From: Laguncularia racemosa
Taxonomy: Eukaryota > Streptophyta > Magnoliopsida > Myrtales > Combretaceae
Length of the DNA stretch: 64,000 bases
NCBI GenBank assembly: GCA_037954665.1
Contig: JBBMOL010000443.1
Location: forward strand, 124,001-188,000
Direction: 5' to 3'
Within the stretch, counting starts at the first letter, position 1. Every line of letters begins with the position of its first letter. This document shows, piece after piece, positions 34,177 through 43,934 of the stretch. A program made the translations under genes and the position numbers. The notes beneath the pieces were generated by a model, which worked only from the letters and a program-made list of their open reading frames with translations, had not been told where the DNA came from and made no database searches.

Positions 34177-35392
34177 GTTTTCTCTTTATCCATCATCAAT
34201 GGTTGGATAGGAAGTCACTACTTGATGTACCAAAGTAGTAGAAGTATGTACATCATGTGACATGGTTATTAACTAACTTCAACAAGTTAACGACACACTT
34301 CACTACAAGCACCACAACAACACACCCTTACACACCTACGATGCTCACACTCAACCAATACAAGAAATGTTTATTGTTACTTCAAATTAAAGTTAAGTGA
34401 AATAATTGAAGCATAAATAAATAATTCTTAGTACTTTAAGTAAGGTTAAATAAATGAAGTACACACAATTATTTCTAAGTAGTTAAGAATTAAATTCAAC
34501 CACAAGTGTTAAGTAATGAGTTCAATTACTTTCACACTTTAATTGTTTTGTTTGAATTCAAATTCCACTACTCAACTTTCCTTTTCCTGCTTTGGTTTCA
34601 CACCAATTACTTCATAATGGGCAGCACCTCAGTATATACAAAAATACAGAACTTCACTGCCACACTACTCCCTCGCTTTTGGTTCCACACAATTCATGCC
34701 ACCAATCAACACCTCTCTATATAACACACAAAACACTAAGCCAAAAATACACAAATCCTTTACTAAATTTACAAAACACAACACCACAAGCACACACCTT
34801 TTATACACGTTGCAACACACACATACACTCTTCCACACTTGAATTTCTCCACTTCTATACAAGTTTCAAACCACAACTCACAACAAAAGGCAGCTCAAAT
34901 TCAAATTCAAAATGAGTTCACTAATTGCAATATTCCACAAATGGTAAGGAGCCACTTTCAAATTCAAATGAACACACAATTACTTCTATCACTTAATGTG
35001 TGTTTTGAAATTCAAATAACTTCCTTAACCCACACACTCACTTCTGAAAATGTACACTAAGCCCCCCTTATGTCCGAATCACTCTAAGTAAAAATACACC
35101 TCCACTTCTTCACAATTGAGGCAACTTCAAGTTATAACTTTTGAATCACAAGATGTGCTACTACTCTTTTTCTTTTTACATGAAATTATCAATTAAATGG
35201 AGCATCAACAAGACCTCAAAAATCTCTTCAATAAGCAACAAGCTCAACTCCTCAAGCAAGATAATTACGCTACTTCAAGCAACAACATCAAACAATTCAA
35301 ATTTTCACTTTCAATTTTAGATTCAAGATGTAAGCTCAAGAACCTTAAATTTCTAAAATCAAAATTCAAATAACCCCTTCTCACAACCACAA
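34177..35392 (-). other. V1 leader, no gene seen
   Basis: About 1.2 kb between the primer site and the protease fragment. It is A/C-rich on the + strand with CAACAC-type words. I see no capsid or zinc knuckle on either strand; short frames here are not conserved in the first copy. Confidence 0.55.
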
Positions 35393-35404
35393 GCTTTGAT
35401 ACCA
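35393..35404 (-). promoter_or_regulatory. V1 primer binding site (tRNA-Met type)
   Basis: The - strand reads TGGTATCAAAGC five bases from the 5' LTR edge at 35410. It is one base off the TGGTATCAGAGC of element D. Confidence 0.8.
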
Positions 35405-35409
35405 AAAGA

Positions 35410-36595
35410 TGATGTGCTTAAAATCAGGATTAAGCACATACAAAACCAATTTGAAAGACAATCGAATAATGTCAATTAAACTAGTTCAACAATTGTGCAA
35501 TTCCTCAATATTTATGAACTAGTGCTTCAAATAATGGCGTGATCAATCTTAATTCCAAGTATGTTATAGCTCTGATACCAAATTATGATGTGCCTAAAAT
35601 AGGGGTTAAGCACATGTAATTGGAACAGGTTATAATCCTCAATGGACTAGTCCAATCTCGCTCAAAATTTCAAGAATTGCATGAACCCTAATGTAGTAAA
35701 ATGAAATCCGAATGCTATAACTTTCAAAGAAACAATCTACAATGATAAAATCCTTAAAAAACACTAAAAACAATTAAATGCCATGTGAATTACACACAAG
35801 AACAGCAATAACCAATCCGAGATCCACTTTTCCAACAAAGTTAATCCACGGTTCAATAGGTAGTCAAATTGATGGTTAAAACTAAGGCTAAAACTAATCA
35901 ATTATAACAACATAAAAATGATTACAAATGTATTCTAATCTGACCAAGAAATCATCCAATTCAACCCTAGATATAACTCACTAGTGATGAAAAGGAAATT
36001 ACAACAAAGAGAACTTGATATTACTCATAAATCCACTTTGAGGCCACTCGCTACAATCTCAATTTTGGGATTGAAATTGATAAGAGCAATTTTGGAATTA
36101 GGAAACCCTAACCCTCAACACGTGAATTGTTTGTTCTATTTCTGAAAATTTAGCAAAAGTCCCTCAATACCTTACTTAAGCAAGTATTTATACTTGCTCT
36201 CTTTAGGTTAAAAAGTCACAAATTATAACTATGCACTATGCTTCTAAACAATTACAAAAGGCCCCAAAAGCTACAAAATAGTCTAAAGAAATAATTACAA
36301 ATAAAAATAGTCTTTATCATGCTAGCTCTTCCATAGGATTTGTCGGCCTAGCTCATCGCCGGTTTAGGTCAATCCATGGATAACCCACAAGTTGAGTCTT
36401 AGTGAGTTTGTCCATCACCCTGTAAAGCATGATAAGTGTGCCTATTGGAATATACAATACATGAATAAGAGAAAAGAGGTTAGTAAACAAATAATTCCTG
36501 GGTCGATGTGCTTGAAATGGGCCCTCATTGCCAAAATTTGAAATCCTTTGGCTCTTGCCCTAATGATAGTTCTTGACAAATTTTGATTCCTATCA
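35410..36595 (-). repeat. V1 5' LTR
   Basis: 1186 bp with the same design as the 3' LTR: TATA palindrome at 36180-36197, embedded primer-like word at 35569-35580, and coding tail at its start. It is visibly diverged from the 3' LTR in the stretch 36190-36290. Confidence 0.85.
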
Positions 36596-36708
36596 CTACA
36601 ATCACCATAGTCTTTAAGGATATGTTGAGTACAAGAAACCATCGTGATAACATTGGCCACAAGCAAAAGAATCATCACAAAGCTTGGCATTTTGTTTGGT
36701 CCTGCCAT
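36596..36708 (-). pseudogene. Prolamin-like secreted protein gene a, signal peptide exon part, unit 1
   Basis: ATG at 36706-36708 (a second ATG lies six codons later). The protein starts MAGPNKMPSF and has a strongly hydrophobic core FVMILLLVANVITMVSC, a typical cleavable signal peptide, then HILKDYGD. V1 interrupts it there. Joining across one TSD copy keeps the frame, as in unit 2 (KDYSDSSYAFE). A TATA box lies 56-63 bases upstream of the ATG. Together with 31531-31908 the gene would have about 161 codons, the usual size for this family. The element makes it a disrupted gene. Confidence 0.75.
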
Positions 36709-36763
36709 GGTAAATTATTGAAATCTAATCTTTGATGTTGATAAGAAGATGGTTGTTCATATA

Positions 36764-36771
36764 TATTTATA
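36764..36771 (-). promoter_or_regulatory. TATA box of prolamin-like gene a, unit 1
   Basis: TATAAATA on the - strand about 60 bases before the ATG. It is conserved in unit 0 (8363-8370) and unit 2 (50545-50552), which supports this being the gene's own promoter and the chosen start. Confidence 0.65.
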
Positions 36772-39257
36772 CTGACAAGTTAATAAGAAAGTATTTCTAT
36801 TCATCTGCAATAAATGAAGTGAGTTTCATTGTTTGCTAATTAAATATCTTAGGTTTTAAATTGTACCTAAAATGTCATTTTCCAACAACAATAAATTCCT
36901 TCAGCATATTTTGTGCCAATGTTAAGAGGTTATAAATGAGGAAGTTTGTAAATCCAATCCCTTTTTTCCTTCCTTTTAATCAAGTTTGTTTTTGTTCTCT
37001 TTTTTTTTTTCTCATTTATCTTACTCATATTAGCCATTTCTAAAGACAAAATAGAAAATATTTACATGAATGCACCTCAATAGTTTTACCTATCATCTTT
37101 GGCATTTAAAAACAATCATTGAAAAAAAAAAATCTAATGTGTACATTGTAAGATTGTAAAAGCCATATAGTGGAATGAATTGAAAATAATAAAGTAGTTT
37201 AGGTTAGGGAAAAAAATGCTCATATTAGGATGATAATGGTATTATTTTTACGCACATGTACGCTTGTGCATTGCCTTATTTTCATTCTTAGAATAATATT
37301 CTACCTTGCTTTTCTAAGTTTCCAATATATATGCACCTTCACGAAAATGCAAGCCACTGTTTTTGCTATATCACAATTCAGCAATTCATATTTTACCAAT
37401 AAACTCTTTCAATTGCCAAGCATACATCTTATCTCACTTACTATTGAAGGGTGATTCCAATAAACCAATAAAGTTTCTACAATTTAGCACTTCTTTCCAT
37501 CCTATACATTACGTTATCCACTTTAAGTAAGGAGACTAAATTTAATCAATTTAAAGGTCATTAATTTTGAAAGTTTTCTATCTATTAAGGTAGTTTCAAT
37601 ACATTATACTTGACCTCTTTCATTTTAGCACACAACTTACAAGTGCATGTCCACCTGGAACATTCGATACTTTTTCTTGAGTAAACTATGATGGTCAAAC
37701 TATTGTTGTACCACTCCCTACTTCGTAAGCATTAGTGGATGTTGCAACCATGTTACAGATACAAAGAAGATGATAAATATTTAAGTAGATAAATTCATAT
37801 GGCATTAGTTGAGAAATTTACTTTTTTCCATATGGGATATTTGTCACTTTTCAAATAGAGCAGATACATGAATTTATAAAACATTCCAAAATAACTCTTT
37901 CATACTCTAAATGCCTAAGACTACTCCATCTCCTATCATTTCCCAAAATAGTCTTTCTAATTGTAGTTTCTTTTTTTATTTATTTATTTATAGCATCACT
38001 TTATATTTTTAGAAGTTGAAGCCACTATATCCCCTTTAGTATTATAGATGGATTGATTGAAATAGTGTGAGGATTTTAATGCATAAACAAAACAAAGGTG
38101 TTAAGGGAATCATATCATGGTGAGAATAACTAGTAATACTGTAAAGGTGTGCTAAGGATGCATAACTCAGAAGTAGATAGATCTTATATTCATTTTAAAT
38201 TATTTATATTATGTAGTATGACTTTATTTTTAACCTTTGTTCAACTAGATTTAATTTCTTATTTTGAGGATTTATTTAGATTGGTAGTTAATTTTCTTAA
38301 AAGGTATAATATGAGGAGCATCTCACTAAGGTGGATATAGCTTACATCCTCACAATGTTTCATTGTTACAAGAGCTCGTGCGATTAGTACCTAGTCATCA
38401 AATACCATAGAATAGCTCATGGGATGTTGGAAGGTCTTTGTGAGTTAATAGTTGAGAATATTTAAGAGCAAGGTTTATTTAAGTGATTTACTAGAGTTTA
38501 TTATGTATTTTGTTAATTTAATAGTAGGTACTTAGACTGCTAATATTATTATTACAGTCATTATGTTATTTTAATTATAGGTCCCACTTCTTAAATTAAT
38601 GTAATTTTATTATTTACAAATTTAAGCAGTTGTCTTCTTAATCTTTTACTACATAGAACAGAGATTCTAACTGGAGTAACTTTAAGTAATAATAGCTAGT
38701 ATGCTATAGCGCATAACATTGAATAACATGGTAGTTATTCTTCGATTTTCATGCCTTGCATTATGGACTATTGAAATAGGGATACCTAAGGGGTGTGACA
38801 TCTACCACTTGTAAAACCTCGATGTGTGCTCTCTCGACTGCTGATGGTACCTCTTTTTTTTTTTCTATAGCCTTAATGTGTGCTCTTGAGCTCGCTCATG
38901 GTAATTTTATCCAAAACCTAGGTATATGTTCATGAGGTTGCCAAAGTTAATTATATCAAAATTGATTTCATTAGGGAATGTTGTCAAACCATCGTTTAAT
39001 TAAGCCATATATAACGGTATTAATAAATTAATCCATGGTGTATATCCTAGGGTCCAAATTACTTCGTTTATTCCATGTGGCATTATTGATTGATTGACTG
39101 ATTGTGGATTCCCCAATGTAGGAGTTGCCTTAATTAGCATTTGTAGCATTTCTTTCTCGACATCGAGTAAGGATCTAGTTTGTTTAGGGGACTATACTCT
39201 CAAATAGCTCCCTAGGTAAAGTGAGGTGCTATGTACGGGTAAGTATCAAGGTTAACC
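36772..39257. repeat. Host unit 1, right part; no gene seen
   Basis: Upstream region of gene a. AT-rich, without conserved reading frames; the hydrophobic frame at 37230-37454 is not kept in the other units. 38750-39257 is repeated, diverged, at about 61830-62350 (words such as GATGTGTGCTCT, GTGGCATTATTGATTGATTG, TAGCATTTGTAGCATTTCTTT). It ends at the element B target site. Confidence 0.65.
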
Positions 39258-39742
39258 GAATGAAGATCACACTAGAAGGATTGGTCCAAGGATAATCAAA
39301 GACAAGATAGAGAGATTAGATCAAAGAGCATGACCCTATTTGAAGTGTAGATCACAAAGGAAGAAGTCGAGAAAGGAATCAAAGGCTGACAGCTTTAAAA
39401 TTATTGAAGGCCGCTGGCTTAAATGGCCGGCTTTGGAGAAGGTTGTCGATCTAAATGGCTGGCATAAAATATATGGTAGGTTGGCCAGTAAGCCGCTGGC
39501 CCAAGTGGCCAACTTACATTTCTTACTGGGCCAGTTGGACTTTAAATCAAAGCCACTAGCTTTGCATCATTCTTAGGCTGACTTTAGATAATTTTAAGCT
39601 GCTGGCTTTTATTATGTTTTCCTTTAATCACATTAGGGTTTGCATGTCGTTTTAACTTTATTTGAGGAGACTATAAATAGTCCCCTTACACTCCATTGTA
39701 GACACTTTTTTGACATTATTGAAATATAAACACACTTCCTCT
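39258..39742 (+). repeat. Element B 5' LTR, 3' part deleted
   Basis: Matches the first ~485 bp of the 3' LTR, then departs after the TATA/transcribed start region near 39740; the U5 part is missing. GACTATAAATAGTC (39669-39682) holds the TATA box. Imperfect repeats of the GGCTGGC/TGGCC type fill 39400-39560. Confidence 0.75.
39669..39682 (+). promoter_or_regulatory. Palindromic TATA box, element B 5' LTR
   Basis: GACTATAAATAGTC is a perfect 14-bp palindrome containing TATAAATA. The 3' LTR has the same at 43643-43656. Confidence 0.75.
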
Positions 39743-40094
39743 GTTGTAGTGACTTATTGTGTTGAAGACCTGAAAATCATAATTGCGTTGTTTGAATTGT
39801 CGGGGAAATTGTAGTGACTTGCTGATTATTGATTCCAACAATAAGGACTTTGTTTAAACTAGCAAGAAAAACTCTGATTTGTTGGTTAGTCCTAGAATAA
39901 TTGAAGGAGAAATTGTGAGCGGTAAATGGCAAGAGTGGTGAGACCATTAGAGTGTGTAAAAGCCAATTGAATATTGTGAGCCATAAAATACTAGTGATTG
40001 GAGTGATTCATTGATTGAGCAAAAAACACGCGAGGGAGTGATTTAGTGAGGATCTATTTCTTTCTATTGTCAACTTTGTTTTTGTTGTAGAAAT
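39743..40094 (+). other. Element B leader
   Basis: Non-coding; contains the 'gtgagc...gagtg' words shared with the leaders of A and C. No primer site is visible, in keeping with the deletion at the LTR edge. Confidence 0.55.
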
Positions 40095-40511
40095 ATGTCT
40101 AATAGAAATTCTCCTAATAGTATGATGGGGGGTATTGACACAAAATTGATCGTAGAAACTCTGACTACTAAGATGAGGAAAATGTTTAGTGTAAAGATGG
40201 ATCATTTTCAGAAGCAGATGGAGCAGAATTTTAAGCAGTCCTGGATTGCTTCTACTGGGCATAGAAGGGATGAAATGCCAAGAAGGGTAGTGCGCATGGA
40301 GGAAGATGAGTGGGGTAGAGAGGGATCTGCAACTGAATTTGATTAAGATTCTTTTATGGGTTATAGGAGGAATGCAAGGAGAAATAAGGGAACTAGGAAT
40401 GAAGAAGATAGCAACCTAGGAAATATAAAGATGAAAATTCCTTCCTTCCGAGGGAGGAATGATCCTAATGTATATCTTGAGTGAAAGAAAAAGGTGGAAC
40501 TGGTCTTTGAT
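40095..40511 (+). pseudogene. Element B gag, N-terminal part
   Basis: ATG at 40095. MSNRNSPNSMMGGIDTK, then a helix-rich stretch (LIVETLTTKMRKMFSVKMDH), then IKMKIPSFRGRNDPNVYLE. Stops occur after TEFD and at a TGA in place of Trp (YLE-stop). It is cut at LVFD by the solo LTR and resumes at 41433 with CHNYSK, showing the insertion point inside one codon run. Confidence 0.78.
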
Positions 40512-41427
40512 TGATGAGATCCATGATGAGTGCCAAGCCGGAAGAAGAAATGTGGATCCTCTTGAAGTGCCGCCTGGACCGATCACAAGAAATCGAGCAA
40601 AACGATTTAAGGAAGCACTTAACGGGTTGATAAAGGTTGTCTATGAAGCTAGAAAGGATTGGAGCAATCATGAAGTTGGAACGGATTGGAACAACCATGG
40701 GAAGGCCCTTGCTTTTGTACAAGTTATACTGGACACGGGATGAAGAGGGTGTGTATTTTAAAGGCACGGCCGTGTAGGAATCTCAAGATTGCATAGAATC
40801 ATACACGGCCAGACACATGGCTAAAAGGCACGGCCGTATATTCAGTTAAGCAAATCCCCAAGAAGGTACACGACTAGAAGTACACGGTCGTGTATGTGAC
40901 CGGAATGTGCACAGAAAAGTACACGGCCAAAGTACACGGTCGTATACACGGCCGTGTATGTTGCCAGAAGTTGCATAGACAGGTATACGGCCAAAGTACA
41001 CGGTCGTGTACATAGCCGTGTATCCCCTGCCAGCCAGCTTGTTCTGTTTTCGCGTTTTTACGCCACTTATCTAAACTACGTCGTTTTGGACTTGTTTTAC
41101 ACGAATTGTAACCCTAGTATAAAAGCTCCTAGGGTTTAGAACAATGAACAACATACATCTTTGAACATTAAACACTTTTGAGAGGCACCTCTCTTGGTTC
41201 TTCAAGAACTAAATCAAACTTATCGGATTGATTTCCGTGGCGTTCATCCCGACTTATCAATCGGTCTTTCATCCCGATTGTAGCGTCTTCGTTTTTATAC
41301 CAAGGTTCTTGTCTCGCTTATAGACAACGGGTCGCGGTTTCCACTTTAGGTGTTTGGGCGTCTTAGGCAACGAATTTTCGAACATATTGGTATTAGGTTT
41401 CATCACGGGTTGGCGTGGTTCGTATCA
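40512..41427 (+). mobile_element. Solo LTR of family D (916 bp)
   Basis: Begins TGATGAGATCC, ends GTTCGTATCA, flanked by exact TTGAT at 40507-40511 and 41428-41432. The same family as the LTRs of element D, in opposite orientation. It carries the pol tail frame (PPGPITRNRAKRFKEALNG) at about 40515-40743, hairpin units at 40765-41030, and a TATAAAAG box (41118-41125) between inverted AACCCTAG / CTAGGGTT arms (41110-41117, 41129-41136). Confidence 0.92.
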
Positions 41428-41432
41428 TTGAT

Positions 41433-42130
41433 TGTCATAACTACTCTAAAGTTAAGAAAGTGAAATTGGCTGCCATAGAATTTTCTAACTATGCTATAGT
41501 TTAGTAGGATCAATTATTATCGAGTAGGAGGAGAAATAGAGAGCCACCAATAGAGACGTGGGAAGAGATGAAGAGGGTGATGAGGAAGCGATTTATTCCC
41601 ACTTATTACTATAGGGATTTGTATAATAAGCTACAAAATCTTAGGCAGGGGAACAAGAGTGTGTAGGAATATCATAAGGAGATAGAGGTTGCGATGATTA
41701 GGATGAATGTTGAGGAGGACGGGAAGCTACTATAGCTAGGTTCTTGGTAGGCTTGAGTAGGGAGATTCAGAACATGGTAGAGTTATAGGACTATGTGGAA
41801 CTAGAGGATATGGTTCATATGGCCATTAAAGTCGAGAAGCAACTTAGGTGGAAAGGCAGTAGCACTACACATGCCATACCGAGTTTGTCTAATTAGAGAG
41901 TTGACATAGGGGAGAAGGAGGAGAAACAACTCCATTCCAAACTACTACCAAAACAAACATCAGACTTAGTATCTCATAGGGCTAGAGGTAAATCTAATCC
42001 TTTTACTTCTAGGAATTGAGATGTTAAATGTTTTAAATGTTGGGGTAGGGGACATGTAGCTAGTCAATGTCCCAATAGATGAGTTATGGTGATGAGAGAT
42101 AATGGTGAGATCGAAAACTGATAGTGACTC
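41433..42130 (+). pseudogene. Element B gag, C-terminal part with zinc knuckle
   Basis: Continues CHNYSKVKKVKLAAIEFSNYAIV, then two TAG in place of the Trp pair, then DQLLSSRRRN and TWEEMKRVMRKRFIP. More stops and a frameshift follow near 41730. A zinc knuckle (CFKCWGRGHVASQC, C-x2-C-x4-H-x4-C) lies near 42027-42070. Dead, but easily recognised. Confidence 0.8.
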
Positions 42131-42243
42131 GGATCATGAGTCTATGCCACCATTAGAGGATGATGATGAGTGAAGTATGCTATTGAGGGGGAGTTATTAG
42201 TAGCTAGAAGAGCTTTGACTGTAGCGGTTAGGGGAGCGATAAT

Positions 42244-42640
42244 GTGCAACGAGAAAATATTTTTCATACTAGATGCCTAGTTCAAAATAAGGTGTGTAGT
42301 ATGATTATAGATGGTGGGAGTTGTACAAATGCAGCTAGCACAACCATGGTAGAAAAATTAGGGCTTCTTACAATCAAACATCCTCAGCCTTATAAATTGC
42401 GTTGGCTGAACGATAGTGGTGAAGTTAGAGTCACAAAATTGGTGTTGATTTCTTTAAGCATTGGAAAGTATAGGGATGAAGTACTGTGTGATGCAGTTCC
42501 AATGTAAGCTACACACTTGTTATTAGGGAGGCTATAGCAACTTGACATGCAGGTGAAACATGATGGATTTACTAACAAGTACTCATTTATACAATAATTG
42601 AAACTTATTACTCTTTGTCCTTTGAAACCTAGTGAGGTTT
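42244..42640 (+). pseudogene. Element B protease
   Basis: QRENIFHTRCLVQNKVCSMI, then the D-G-G active-site block IIDGGSCTNAAST, PYKLRWLNDSGEVRV and KYRDEVLCDAVPM. After a TAA come the LLGR and VKHDGFTNKYSF words. The active site is kept and the first 87 codons are open. Confidence 0.82.
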
Positions 42641-43229
42641 ATGGAGATCAAGTGAGGATACAAAAAGAGAGGGAACAAAAGAGAATGAGTGGCAAAAATA
42701 AACTAAGTACTATTGCCGAAGAAAAAGATAGAGAACAAACAAGAGTGAGTGGTAAAAATAAGTTGAGTAATATTATAGAGGAAAATGAAAAGAGGGGAAA
42801 ATGATTGAGTGTTGAGAGAAAAACAGAGTGGAAAGAAAATTTTGATGAGAGATTCAATGAGGTTAAGAATGTTATATTTTCAGGAATAAAGAGATCTACT
42901 GAGGTGCATGAAAAGGCCAAGCACAATATTGAGCGATAGAAGAAACAATGTGCCAAATGAACCGGTAAAGGGCGTCGTCAAGTACTCCTTGAACCCGGAG
43001 ATTGGGTTTAGGTACACATGAGTCAAGAGTGATTCCTAGCACAAAGGTGATCAAAGTGACTTCTAACAGGTAAGGGTCCATTCTGAGTCCTCGAGTGCAT
43101 CAATGACAACAATTACAGATTGGAATTGCTAGGTAAGTATCCAACCAGTGCCATTTTTAATATTACTGATTTGAGTCTTTTTAATGCTGGTGACGATTTA
43201 AAGACAAATCCTTTTCAAGAGGAGGGAAA
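42641..43229 (+). pseudogene. Element B linker and integrase C-terminal tail
   Basis: A charged linker carries a near-duplicate 20-codon unit (MSGKNKLSTIAEEKDREQ, then VSGKNKLSNIIEENEKR) at 42660-42790. The frame then jumps to the integrase end (VHEKAKHNIER, EPGDWV, LECINDN, FQEEGNDE) with several stops. RT, RNase H and the catalytic integrase are absent. The polypurine tract CAAGAGGAGGGAAA ends at 43229. Confidence 0.72.
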
Positions 43230-43934
43230 TGATGAAGGACACACTAGGAGGATTGGTCCAAGGATAATCAAAGACAAGATAGAGAGATTGGATTAAGGAG
43301 CACGACTTTATTTTAAGTGTAGATCATGAAGGCAGAAGTCAAAGAAGGAATCAAAGGTCAATAGCTTTAGAATTACTAAAGCTTGCCAGCTTTAGAGGTT
43401 CAGGGCACCGACCTAAATGGTCAGCATAAAATATATAGTCGGCCAACTAGTAAGCTGTTGACCTAAGTGGCCAGCGTACATTTCTTTCTAGATAGGATGG
43501 ACTTTAAATCAAAGTCGCCAGCTTTGGAGTCGGCTTTGCATCATTTTTAGGCTAGCTTTAGACAATTTTAGGCTGCCGGCTTTTGTTGTGTTTTCCTTTA
43601 ATTGCATTAAGGCTTGCATGTCATTTTAACTTTATTTGAGGAGACTATAAATAGTCCCTTTATACTCCATTATAGACACTTTTTTGACATTATTGAAATA
43701 CAAATACTCTTCTTCTATTCTTGAAGACCATGAACTTATCGGCATTGTCCCGTAGCGTTCATAGCCTTACTTATTAATTGATCTTCCATCTTGATTGTGG
43801 CATATACACCATACCAAGGTTCTTGCTTCACTATAAGCAACGGGTCATGGTTTTCCCTTCGTTCGTGATCGATCATCGGTTGTTTGATCTAATTAGATTT
43901 CGGATTTTAGCATAGGTTGACGAAGTTTGCATCA
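43230..43934 (+). repeat. Element B 3' LTR (705 bp)
   Basis: Begins TGATGAAGGACACAC, ends TTTGCATCA. TATA palindrome GACTATAAATAGTC at 43643-43656. Same family as the element C LTRs. Confidence 0.85.

Larger units (their letters stand above)
31909..36595 (-). mobile_element. LTR element V1 (non-autonomous, 4687 bp) inserted in prolamin-like gene a
   Basis: LTRs at 31909-33124 (3', 1216 bp) and 35410-36595 (5', 1186 bp), TG...CA. Flanking 5-mers are CTACT (31904-31908) and CTACA (36596-36600), a TSD with one change. The tRNA-Met-type PBS and the polypurine tract sit at the expected inner edges. The interior (2285 bp) keeps only a protease fragment, a repetitive linker and the 3' end of pol; no gag, RT or integrase core is seen. 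It needed enzymes from another element to move. The undisturbed target is visible in unit 2 near 50380. Confidence 0.88.
39258..43934 (+). mobile_element. Element B, chromovirus-like, non-autonomous, with a nested solo LTR
   Basis: 5' LTR remnant 39258-39742, leader to 40094, gag 40095-42130 split by solo LTR D at 40512-41427, protease 42244-42600, linker, integrase tail, polypurine tract, 3' LTR 43230-43934. Flanks are TAACC (39253-39257) and CAACC (43935-43939), a TSD with one change. The first two LTR bases (TG) appear as GA on the left. RT, RNase H and the integrase core are missing, as in element C, so both probably descend from one deleted parent. Confidence 0.82.

Noticed and set aside
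37230..37454. Hydrophobic 74-codon + strand frame
   Set aside because: Not conserved in unit 0 or unit 2 at the same position and resembles no family; chance frame in AT-rich DNA.
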